From NCBI GenBank assembly GCA_017881285.1, contig JADGRD010000061.1, positions 1-11,189 of the forward strand: DNA of 11,189 nt. The letters are read 5' to 3'. Below are positions 1-5,868 of this stretch, piece by piece (positions within the stretch are counted from its first letter, which is position 1; each line of letters starts with the position of its first letter). This stretch comes from Pseudomonadota bacterium (GTDB lineage: Bacteria > Myxococcota_A > Polyangia > Fen-1088). Below the pieces are notes generated by a model. That model saw only the letters and a list, made by a program, of their open reading frames with translations. It searched no databases and was not told the origin of the DNA. The translations under genes and the position numbers were made by a program.

Positions 1-16
1 CCGCCGGACGTTGAAA

Positions 17-116
17 TGGAAACCCTGAGAGGGTTTCCAAACCTTCCCGCGCTCTGGCTCCGCCGGGCGAAGCCCGGCTGCGCCTACGCGTGCCTTCGGG
101 CGCGCGATGCGCGCCC
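17..116 (+). repeat. Dispersed palindromic repeat, copy A (three hairpins)
   Basis: This block contains three perfect hairpins with 3-nt loops: 17-39 (10-bp stem, loop GAG), 62-78 (7-bp stem, loop GAA) and 98-116 (8-bp stem, loop GAT). Positions 17-92 align without gaps to the minus strand of 1498-1423. Both copies start with a TGGRAACCCT-type stem followed by AAACC and TCCCGCG, share a GCGAAGC-centred second hairpin, and end in ACGCGTG. The similarity is seen directly. That this is a genome-wide repetitive extragenic element (REP-like) is inference. I see no transposase gene. Confidence 0.75.
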
Positions 117-586
117 ATGTCGCTCTCGGTCGTCGCTTGGCATCCGTCCGCGGACGGCCGGAGCAGCTCCTCACGCCGGCGGTCGGGACACTTCGTTTCC
201 CCTGCGCGCCGTCCGATCCGTGCAGGGGCTAGCACGTGGCACGTTCGGTTCTGAAGTCGTCCGGGGGAGCACAACTTCATTCGTGGATGCAAGCTCGGCG
301 CGCGGGCGGGATAGGGACGATTCCGAGGCAGGGTCCGCCCGTGTAGAACTCGCGCACCGAGCGTCCGCGCTCGGTTACTAGCGAGTTCGGGACGGGGCCG
401 GCGACCAGCTCGGCTGGTCGCGGGAGGCCCCAGAAGCCGAGCGTGCCATGGACGCGCGCAGCGCGGCCGTTGGCATGCGGCCGCCGAGGGGTCGTCCCCA
501 CCCCGCCCGAGGAAGCCGAGCGCCGCTCTCCCGAATGGTTCGCGAACCGATCTGCATGCAGCGGACCGCCACAGCATGCTTAACCC
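117..586. other. Non-coding upstream region with several stem-loops
   Basis: I see no convincing gene here. Open frames exist but have no plausible ribosome binding site or recognisable protein. The region contains a 14-bp perfect palindrome (144-157) and stem-loops at 199-228 (7 bp), 252-279 (6 bp), 304-340 (6 bp), 346-388 (outer 8-bp stem 346-353/381-388 enclosing a perfect 8-bp stem 356-363/368-375) and 401-421 (9-bp stem, loop TCG). Two short palindromes, GGTTCGCGAACC (537-548) and CTGCATGCAG (552-561), lie just upstream of the rplU promoter. It could be a structured RNA, the end of an upstream transcription unit or more decayed repeat material. I found no tRNA, RNase P or tmRNA signature. 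Confidence 0.5.
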
Positions 587-614
587 TTGACACCGCGCTA
601 ATCTCCTCTAAATT
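587..614 (+). promoter_or_regulatory. Sigma70-type promoter for rplU-rpmA
   Basis: A perfect -35 hexamer TTGACA (587-592) is followed after 16 nt by TAAATT (609-614), which matches four of six -10 consensus bases. The start of transcription would fall near 621, giving a leader of about 20 nt before rplU. That is too short for an L21-leader riboregulator. The spacing and position suit a constitutive ribosomal-protein promoter. Confidence 0.7.
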
Positions 615-640
615 ACGCGCCTCGCTCTGGAGCCCAAGCC

Positions 641-958
641 ATGTACGCCGTAATTCAAACCGGAGGCAAGCAATACCGCGTCGCGGAGGGAGAAACTCTG
701 CGCGTCGAGAAGCTGCCTGCGTCCCCGGGAGACAAGCTTTCTTTCTCGCCTCTGCTTTTCGCCGATGACGGCGGAAACGTGCAAGTCGGTAAACCGGAGG
801 TCTCCGGCATCAAGGTCGAGGCCGAGGTGTTGGATCAGGCCAAAGGCAAGAAGATCCTCATTTTCAAGTACAAACGGCGCAAGTCCTACCGGCGCAAGAC
901 CGGTCACCGCCAGCCCTACACGGCGCTCAAGATCGTTTCCATCAAGGTAGGAGCCTAG
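641..958 (+). CDS. rplU: 50S ribosomal protein L21
   Basis: This gene encodes L21, a 105-residue protein of the large ribosomal subunit that binds 23S rRNA. The N-terminus MYAVIQTGGKQYRV is the family signature. The C-terminal half carries the conserved basic stretch with KRRKSYRRKTGHRQ, followed by Y-T-xx-KI near the end. The length equals the usual bacterial 100-105 residues, so the gene is complete. The ATG at 641 has a GGAG at 629-632 with an 8-nt spacer and follows the promoter at 587-614. rpmA starts 5 bp after the stop codon, the standard rplU-rpmA pair, and the two are surely co-transcribed. Nothing in the sequence is atypical. Confidence 0.98.
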   Translation: MYAVIQTGGKQYRVAEGETLRVEKLPASPGDKLSFSPLLFADDGGNVQVGKPEVSGIKVEAEVLDQAKGKKILIFKYKRRKSYRRKTGHRQPYTALKIVSIKVGA

Positions 959-963
959 ACGCC

Positions 964-1215
964 ATGGCGCACAAGAAGGGTCAAGGCAGCTCGCGCAACG
1001 GCCGCGACTCGCAGGCGCAACGGCGCGGCGTGAAGCGCTTCGCGGGCGAGCAGGTTCTCGCCGGCAACATCCTGGTTCGCCAGGTCGGGACGCTGTTCCA
1101 CCCGGGCAGCAACGTCGGCATGGGGCGCGATTTCACGCTCTTCGCCCTCAAGACCGGCAAGGTGAAGTACAGCCAGTCCGGCAGCCGCAAGCTGATCAGC
1201 ATCGAGGCGGCCTAG
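964..1215 (+). CDS. rpmA: 50S ribosomal protein L27
   Basis: This gene encodes L27, an 83-residue large-subunit protein whose flexible N-terminus reaches the peptidyl-transferase centre. The start MAHKKGQGSSRNGRDS is the mature-type L27 N-terminus. There is no cleavable extension of the kind found in Firmicutes. The conserved AGNILVRQ-G-xxFHPG-NVGMG-xx-TLFAL core follows. The ribosome binding site AGGAG (949-953) lies inside the end of rplU, 10 nt before the ATG, so translation is probably coupled to rplU. The length is normal. A weak 6-bp inverted repeat (1215-1220/1234-1239) overlaps the stop codon but has no T-tract, so I do not call it a terminator. obg follows after a repeat-filled gap. 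Confidence 0.98.
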   Translation: MAHKKGQGSSRNGRDSQAQRRGVKRFAGEQVLAGNILVRQVGTLFHPGSNVGMGRDFTLFALKTGKVKYSQSGSRKLISIEAA

Positions 1216-1314
1216 CCTCGTTGCGCAGATCCTCGAGGCGTCGCGTGGCGGGCACGGCGTGGCCGTCGGCAGGCATCGGGACCTTTCGAGGGTTCGGCTG
1301 CGGGCGGGCCCCTA

Positions 1315-1395
1315 CCCGCCGAGCTGTGCGCGGCGGCATCGCCCGCCGAGCTGTGCGCGGGCCCCTCACCCGCCGAGCTCCGCTCGGCGGCCTCT
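1315..1395. repeat. 27-bp tandem repeat, three units
   Basis: Units begin at 1315, 1342 and 1369, each starting CCCGCCGAGCT. The first two share 19 identical bases (to GTGCGCGG) and then diverge. The third unit overlaps the double-hairpin element at 1362-1415 and ends differently. The period is exactly 27 bp, so the repeat is readable in frame through the open frame upstream of obg, but no function is apparent. It probably arose by local duplication of part of the palindromic element. Confidence 0.7.
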
Positions 1396-1415
1396 CCCCG
1401 CTTCGCGGGGCGAGG
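1362..1415 (-). repeat. Double-hairpin repeat, minus-strand copy
   Basis: Read on the minus strand, this is a GC-rich hairpin (1415-1391, one mismatch in an 11-bp stem), then a perfect 9-bp hairpin (1390-1370, 3-nt loop), then GTGAGGGG. The same order and core bases (GGGGAGAGG, CCGCCGA, TCGGCGG, GTGAGGGG) occur on the plus strand at 5911-5961 inside the GltD-like gene. The match is seen directly. Membership of a wider dispersed repeat family is inferred. Confidence 0.75.
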
Positions 1416-1422
1416 CTGGGTG

Positions 1423-1498
1423 CACGCGTGCGGAGCCTGCCGGCTTCGCCGGCAGCGGAGCGTCGCGGGAGGGTTTGGGAACCCTCCCAGGGTTCCCA
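1423..1498 (-). repeat. Dispersed palindromic repeat, copy B (inverted, abuts obg)
   Basis: This is the inverted partner of the element at 17-92, with hairpins at 1476-1498 (10-bp stem, loop CCC) and 1437-1455 (8-bp stem, loop TTC). The arm sequence TGGGAACCCT corresponds to TGGAAACCCT in copy A. The differences are compensated on the opposite arm, so both copies keep perfect stems. The element ends 6 bp before the obg ATG, and its 3' arm contains the only AGGG near that start codon. Confidence 0.75.
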
Positions 1499-1504
1499 TC
1501 AAAA

Positions 1505-2566
1505 ATGACGGCCTTCATCGATCAAGCGCGCATCAACGTGCACGGCGGGGACGGCGGCGACGGTGCCGTGGCCTGGCGCCGCGAGAAGTTCGTGCCCAAG
1601 GGCGGTCCGGCGGGTGGCGACGGCGGCGACGGCGGCAGCGTGATCCTGGAAGTAGACGAGGGGCTCTCCACCCTGCTCGACTTCCGCTATCGCCACGAGC
1701 ACCGCGCCCAGGCCGGCGAGCGGGGGGGCAACAAGGACAGATACGGCAAGGGCGGCCTGGACATCGTGTTGCGCGTGCCACCCGGAACCATGGTGTACGA
1801 CGACGCGGACGCGCGTTTGCTTGCCGATCTGCGCCGGCACGGCGAGCGCTGCGTGGTGGCGAAAGGGGGCCGGGGCGGGCGCGGCAACATTCACTTCGCG
1901 ACCCCGACCGACCAGGCGCCCCGCCATTTCGAGCGCGGCGGCCTCGGGCAAGAGCGCGTCGTCCGGCTGGAGCTGAAGCTTCTCGCCGACGTCGGGCTGG
2001 TCGGGTTTCCCAACGTGGGCAAGTCGTCCTTCATCGCGCGCGTTTCCGCCGCGCGGCCCAAGATCGCCGACTACCCGTTCACCACCCTGGTGCCCAACCT
2101 CGGCGTGGTCAAGCTCTCCGGCGAGCGGTCGCTCGTGCTCGCGGACGTGCCCGGCCTCATCGCGGGCGCGCACCAGGGGGCCGGGCTCGGGCACCAGTTC
2201 CTGCGCCACCTCGAACGGACCCGCGTTCTCATCCACGTTCTCGAGGTGAGCCCGGTGCCGGGCCGGACGCCCTTGCGCGACTACCTGGCGCTGCGCCGGG
2301 AGCTCGAGCTCTACGACCCCGCGCTGGCCGGCCGGGCCGAGATCGTCGCCATCAATAAGATCGACCTGCCCGCGACCCGCAAGCGGCTGCCGGCGCTGGA
2401 ACGGGTGTTCTCCCGCCGCGGGGGCCAGCTCCACGCCATCAGCGCGGCGACCGGCGCAGGGCTCAGCCAGGTGCTGGAAGCCGCCTTCGCCGAACTCGCA
2501 AAGGCCCGCCAGGCCGAGAAGGAAACCGCCAAGCCGCCCCGCAAGAAGGATCAAAATCGAGGCTGA
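1505..2566 (+). CDS. obg: Obg-family GTPase (ribosome assembly)
   Basis: Obg is an essential GTPase acting in 50S ribosomal subunit assembly and stress signalling. The 353-residue product starts MTAFIDQARI and has the glycine-rich Obg fold (about 1-158, with GGDGGDG, GGxGGxGN and FxRGGxGQ repeats). The G domain follows: P-loop GFPNVGKSS at 167-175, DVPG at 214-217, NKID at 284-287 and a SAATG G5 loop near 317. The variable C-terminal OCT domain is absent and the end is a short basic tail, which is common in the family. The ATG at 1505 is chosen because homology begins there. The open frame extends upstream to 1259, but that part is translated repeat. No separate Shine-Dalgarno is visible. The only candidate, AGGG at 1489-1492, is buried in a repeat hairpin. 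Confidence 0.97.
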   Translation: MTAFIDQARINVHGGDGGDGAVAWRREKFVPKGGPAGGDGGDGGSVILEVDEGLSTLLDFRYRHEHRAQAGERGGNKDRYGKGGLDIVLRVPPGTMVYDDADARLLADLRRHGERCVVAKGGRGGRGNIHFATPTDQAPRHFERGGLGQERVVRLELKLLADVGLVGFPNVGKSSFIARVSAARPKIADYPFTTLVPNLGVVKLSGERSLVLADVPGLIAGAHQGAGLGHQFLRHLERTRVLIHVLEVSPVPGRTPLRDYLALRRELELYDPALAGRAEIVAINKIDLPATRKRLPALERVFSRRGGQLHAISAATGAGLSQVLEAAFAELAKARQAEKETAKPPRKKDQNRG

Positions 2567-2610
2567 CCGGCGTCTTACTTGCCGCGGGCCTATCTTTGAA
2601 ACTTCTGATA

Positions 2611-2643
2611 GGATGCGCCCTGGCATTTGCGGGGCACGCATCC
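2611..2643 (+). other. Inverted repeat downstream of obg
   Basis: GGATGCG (2611-2617) pairs with CGCATCC (2637-2643), and CCC (2618-2620) can pair inside with GGG (2632-2634), leaving a CA bulge. It lies 45 bp after the obg stop codon, before the next promoter, so it may mark the end of the rplU-rpmA-obg transcript. No run of T follows, so it is not a standard intrinsic terminator. Confidence 0.35.
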
Positions 2644-2668
2644 GCGCGTTCCCGATCGGAATGTGCTT

Positions 2669-2698
2669 TTGACTACACACCGAGTCGCCTGCTATAGA
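2669..2698 (+). promoter_or_regulatory. Sigma70-type promoter of the Glt-like operon
   Basis: TTGACT (2669-2674) and TATAGA (2693-2698) are separated by 18 nt and each match five of six consensus bases. The surroundings are locally less GC-rich than the flanking genes. Transcription would start near 2705, giving a leader of about 97 nt before the ATG at 2802. It is the only good promoter I see between obg and the right edge, so the whole downstream gene run probably depends on it. Confidence 0.65.
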
Positions 2699-2710
2699 TC
2701 GACACCCCTT

Positions 2711-2747
2711 GGCATGGATTCGAGGCGGGGCCTCGAATTTCAATGCC
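2711..2747 (+). promoter_or_regulatory. Strong hairpin in the operon 5' leader
   Basis: A perfect 9-bp stem ATTCGAGGC/GCCTCGAAT (2718-2726/2730-2738) with a GGG loop is extended by an outer 5-bp stem GGCAT/ATGCC (2711-2715/2743-2747) across a small internal loop. It sits about 6 nt after the predicted transcription start. It could stabilise the transcript or act as a regulatory leader. It is not T-tailed, so an attenuator is unsupported. Confidence 0.45.
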
Positions 2748-2801
2748 GGGGGCGGCGGGCTACGCCGAAGACGCTACCGGATGCTCAGAAGGAGCTGTGA
2801 G

Positions 2802-3509
2802 ATGACGACGCGACTAACTTGGTGGGTCCCGGGCTTTCTGCTGACTGCCTGCTTGTATCCGCTGTCCGCGCAAGCCGCGGGCACGGCGGCGCCGGCGATG
2901 GCTGCGCCCGCGCCGGCCCCAAGCCCAGCCCCAGCGGCTGCGCCGGCGCCGGCGCCTGGTGATAGCAGCGCTTCCGGCGTCCGGCTCAAGGCCCTCGAAC
3001 GCAATGTCAACGATCTAAAGGAGCAAGTCTTCCGGACCCGCGCCCGCCTCAACCTGCTCAAGGAAACCGTGCTCGGCGGCGTCATCGGCGCATCTCGCTG
3101 CGTTATAAGACACAAGAACGAGATGGGCGCGACCTTCCGCCTGATCAAGGTCAGCTATTCCCTCGACGGCGTCCAGATCATGAACAAGGTCGACGACACC
3201 GGTCGCCTGGCGGACATGCCCGAATTCGACGTCTACAACGGCGCCATCCAGCCGGGGAACCACACCCTCTCCGTCCAGCTCGTCTACCAGGGCAGCGGCT
3301 TCGGCGTGTTCAGCTACCTCAAGGGCTACAAGTTCAAGGCCAGCTCCAGCAACACCTTTATCGCCGCGGACGGCAAGGCCACCCAGGTGACCGTGGTGGG
3401 CTACGAAAAGGGCGGCATGACCACCAACATGGAAGAGAAGCCCGCGGTCGACTTCAAGGTGAACATGCTGAGTCCCGAAGGCATCACTGCACCGGCAGCG
3501 AAGAAGTAG
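2802..3509 (+). CDS. Exported protein of unknown function, Ala/Pro linker plus beta-rich domain
   Basis: I do not recognise this 235-aa protein. It has an N-terminal export signal (hydrophobic about 6-25). Two processing sites are possible: LTAC with Cys17 as a lipoprotein site, or signal peptidase I after AQA (residue 25). An Ala/Pro-rich linker (about 26-53) follows, then a short amphipathic, probably coiled-coil helix (about 60-87), and a C-terminal domain (about 95-225) with alternating hydrophobic patterning suggesting beta strands. The ATG at 2802 is preferred over 2709 or 2781 because AAGGAG (2789-2794) sits 7 nt before it. It is the first gene of the operon, and the next gene starts 23 bp downstream. 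It plausibly is an envelope partner of the following TPR protein. The Pro/Ala linker resembles that of pyruvate dehydrogenase E2, but no lipoyl or catalytic domain is present. Confidence 0.85.
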   Translation: MTTRLTWWVPGFLLTACLYPLSAQAAGTAAPAMAAPAPAPSPAPAAAPAPAPGDSSASGVRLKALERNVNDLKEQVFRTRARLNLLKETVLGGVIGASRCVIRHKNEMGATFRLIKVSYSLDGVQIMNKVDDTGRLADMPEFDVYNGAIQPGNHTLSVQLVYQGSGFGVFSYLKGYKFKASSSNTFIAADGKATQVTVVGYEKGGMTTNMEEKPAVDFKVNMLSPEGITAPAAKK

Positions 3510-3532
3510 CTTCGTCGCGCCCGAGAACATCG

Positions 3533-5866
3533 ATGCACGAGCCCACAGGGATCCCTTCTCGCCAGCTTTGCCTCCGGGCACGCGCCTGCGTGCAAGCGCT
3601 GGCGCTGGGCGCCGGCTTGCTGGCGTCCGCGCCCGCGCGCGCCGGCGAAGTCGAGGACGCGGGCGGCAAGCTCTCGGACCTGGAGGATCGGGTCAAGGTT
3701 ATCGCGGGCGACTTCAAAACCGAGGCGGCCCCCGATCCCACCATCGCCATGCGGCGGGTGGTCGACGCCGAGATGCTCTTCAAGCTCAAGAACTACAACG
3801 AGGCGGCGACTGTCCTGCTCGATGTCGTCGAGAAGTATCCCAATGCGCAGGGCTACGACGACGCCCTCGTGCTGCTGGGCGAGTCGCTGTTCCAGGAGCG
3901 GGATTACAACTCCGCCCGACACTACTTCGCCATGGCGGCGAAGAAGGGCACCGGGTCGCGTCTGGAACAGCAGGCCCTGCAGCGACTCGTCGAGATCGGC
4001 CTGCACACCGGGGACTTCGAGAACATCGACGACTACTTGAAGCGGCTCGAAAGCGTTCCTCCCGCCGCGCTCGAGCCGTCCGTGCCCTACGTGCGCGGCA
4101 AGTACGCGTACTTCCGCGGCCGGCCCGATGAGGCCCTGGTGACGTTTGCCAGCATTCCGCCAACCAGCCCCTACTACCTGCAGTCGCTTTACTTCACGGC
4201 CACCGTTCAGGTCGGCAAAGGCGACTACGCATCGGCTCTCGCCGTCTTCGACGGCATCGCGCGCAGCAAACCGCGCAACGACGCGGACAGAGAGGTCCAG
4301 GAAATGGCCCGTCTGGCGGTCGGCCGCCTGAACTACGAGCAGGAGCAGTTCGACAATGCCCGCGAGGCGTACAGCGGCATCACCCGCAAGTCGCTGCACT
4401 TCGACGAGGCCATGAACGAGCTGGCCTGGACCTCGATCAAGGCCAAGGACTACCAGTCCGCCTATCGGGCCCTCGATCTCATGCTGCTGCAGAGCCCGGA
4501 CAGTCCGCAGGCGCCCGAGCTGCGCTTGCTCATGGGCAACCTGCACGTGCGCCTGGCCAATTTCGCGCTGGCCAACGATGCCTTCGTGCAGGCCCGCGAC
4601 CAGTTCGACCCCATCTACAAGCAGCTCCGCGAGACGTACGACAAGTGCCAGGCCGATCCGAAGTACTTCGAGTCGCTCATCGGCAAGGGCATGGAGAAGT
4701 TCGACATCACCGCGCTGATCCCCAAGCCCGCGATGAAATGGGTGAAGACCGATCCGGAGGTTGCGCGCGTGGTGGCCCTGACCGACGACGTCGCCGAGCT
4801 GCAGCGTGGGATCAAGGACTCCGAGCAGACGCTGTCCCGGCTGGAATTGGCCGTCAACGGGCAGCTCAAGGTCGGCATCTTCCCCGACCTCGCGGTGGTG
4901 CGCACGCGGACCTCCGAGGTGCTCAACCAGATCGTCGAGATCCGGCGGCGCTTCGTGGCCAAGATACGTTCCCTGACCGCCAGCGCGCTCGCCAGCGACG
5001 AGAAGGCCAGGCTGGAACAAATCTACGTCGAACGCGCCACCGCCGAGAAGGAGCTCGAGGGGTTGCCGCTGAGCGCGGCCGGCCTGCAGGACCGCGGCAA
5101 GCGGGCGCACGCCTCGCTCGACCGGCTCGACGCCCAGGCCTCCGAGCTCAACGTCATTGTGCAGGGCATGGACGCCGAGCTCGTCGCCATCGAGCAGTAC
5201 TTCATCAAGTCGCGCTCCGACCAGAAGATCAGGCCCGAGGATCTCATCCAGCCGGTCGCGGCGCTGCGTGACGCCATCATCGAGCTGCGCGCCTCGAACG
5301 ATCGGATTCGCAACAGCATCGCCGAGGCCGCGCGCGAGGCCACGGTGGCCGCGGCCACCGGCGACGCCGAACGCGGTTCCATCGGCATCCTGGTGGCCAG
5401 CATGCAGCGGGAGCGCGAGCTTTACCAGGCGGTGCGGCCACGGCTCTCCGCCTCGGCCCAGCGCGACTTCGACGCCTTCGCGAACATCCTGGCACGAGCC
5501 GACGGGGTGCAGGCGCGCCTGGCCGAGATCGACACCCGCATCGAGGCCGCGGCGCAAAAGCGCCTGGGCGAGCTCAAGCAGCAGCTACTGGCCGAGAAGG
5601 CCGATCTGATGGCGGCGAGCGCCAAGCTCGGCCGCATCATCACCGAATCGCAGGACGTGGGCAGCGGCCTCGCCCTCACCATGCTGTCCAAGGTCACCGA
5701 CCGGTTCTACGAGCTCGTCGTGCAGTCCGACGTCGGCGTGGTGGACGTGGCGTGGGGCCTCAAGGACAGCCGGACCTCGACGGTTTCCAAGCTCATCAAC
5801 CAGCAGAAGCTCGAGCTGAAGAACGTCGAAGAAGATTTCAAGCAACTGGTCGAGGAGGAGAAATAG
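3533..5866 (+). CDS. Exported TPR and coiled-coil protein, possibly GltC/NfsC-like
   Basis: This 777-residue protein is predicted to be periplasmic. It starts with a long basic n-region and a hydrophobic stretch ending APARA|GE near residue 38. The N-terminal half (about 70-395) is a chain of TPR-like helix pairs with typical spacing, for example LFKLKNYNEAATVLLDVV, LFQERDYNSARHYFAMA and LNYEQEQFDNAREAYSGI. From about 405 to the end it is charged, heptad-patterned and probably a long coiled coil with helical bundles. The mature part has a single cysteine. It therefore looks like a scaffold rather than an enzyme. The ATG at 3533 has only a weak ribosome binding site. The gltD-like gene begins 2 bp after the stop codon, and the ribosome binding site for that gene lies in the last codons here. 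The position just before gltD/gltE is compatible with GltC/NfsC, but the similarity is not proven. Confidence 0.85.
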   Translation: MHEPTGIPSRQLCLRARACVQALALGAGLLASAPARAGEVEDAGGKLSDLEDRVKVIAGDFKTEAAPDPTIAMRRVVDAEMLFKLKNYNEAATVLLDVVEKYPNAQGYDDALVLLGESLFQERDYNSARHYFAMAAKKGTGSRLEQQALQRLVEIGLHTGDFENIDDYLKRLESVPPAALEPSVPYVRGKYAYFRGRPDEALVTFASIPPTSPYYLQSLYFTATVQVGKGDYASALAVFDGIARSKPRNDADREVQEMARLAVGRLNYEQEQFDNAREAYSGITRKSLHFDEAMNELAWTSIKAKDYQSAYRALDLMLLQSPDSPQAPELRLLMGNLHVRLANFALANDAFVQARDQFDPIYKQLRETYDKCQADPKYFESLIGKGMEKFDITALIPKPAMKWVKTDPEVARVVALTDDVAELQRGIKDSEQTLSRLELAVNGQLKVGIFPDLAVVRTRTSEVLNQIVEIRRRFVAKIRSLTASALASDEKARLEQIYVERATAEKELEGLPLSAAGLQDRGKRAHASLDRLDAQASELNVIVQGMDAELVAIEQYFIKSRSDQKIRPEDLIQPVAALRDAIIELRASNDRIRNSIAEAAREATVAAATGDAERGSIGILVASMQRERELYQAVRPRLSASAQRDFDAFANILARADGVQARLAEIDTRIEAAAQKRLGELKQQLLAEKADLMAASAKLGRIITESQDVGSGLALTMLSKVTDRFYELVVQSDVGVVDVAWGLKDSRTSTVSKLINQQKLELKNVEEDFKQLVEEEK
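5853..5859 (+). promoter_or_regulatory. Ribosome binding site deciding the gltD-like start
   Basis: GGAGGAG lies 9 nt before GTG at 5869, and it is the strongest Shine-Dalgarno in the window. It lies inside the end of the upstream TPR gene. It supports GTG 5869 over the in-frame ATG at 5752 (deep inside the upstream gene) and over TTG 6004 or GTG 6010, which have no ribosome binding site. Confidence 0.7.
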
Positions 5867-5868
5867 GC

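Noticed and set aside
16..381. Open frame of 121 codons at the left edge
   Set aside because: Its beginning is the palindromic repeat and the rest crosses several stem-loops. There is no ribosome binding site and the composition is Arg/Ala/Ser-rich, typical of translated non-coding GC-rich DNA.
117..586. tRNA, RNase P RNA or tmRNA in the left non-coding region
   Set aside because: I looked for a cloverleaf with T-loop and anticodon, the RNase P core and a tmRNA end pairing on both strands and saw none.
448..768. Open frame of 106 codons overlapping rplU
   Set aside because: It runs across the rplU promoter and half of rplU in another frame, with no ribosome binding site or recognisable product.
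1315..1415. Possible CRISPR array
   Set aside because: The 27-bp units are contiguous with no unique spacers, and no cas genes are present. The units are palindrome-derived tandem repeats.
1259..1504. In-frame upstream extension of obg
   Set aside because: The 82 extra residues are translated tandem and palindromic repeats. Obg homology begins exactly at the ATG at 1505.
1499..2743. Minus-strand open frame of about 414 codons opposite obg
   Set aside because: obg on the + strand is certain from its GTPase motifs, and the antisense frame has no family features.
2802..3509. Dihydrolipoamide acetyltransferase annotation suggested by the Ala/Pro linker
   Set aside because: There is no lipoyl domain, no peripheral-subunit-binding domain and no acetyltransferase domain, and the protein has an export signal. 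Only the low-complexity linker is similar.
3401..5557. Minus-strand open frame of about 718 codons opposite the 777-aa TPR gene
   Set aside because: Same antisense effect of third-position GC bias. It also overlaps the end of the preceding gene and has no plausible start context.
5752..5868. ATG at 5752 as the start of the GltD-like gene
   Set aside because: It lies 115 bp inside the upstream gene and would bury the signal peptide behind about 85 residues. GTG 5869 has an ideal ribosome binding site.
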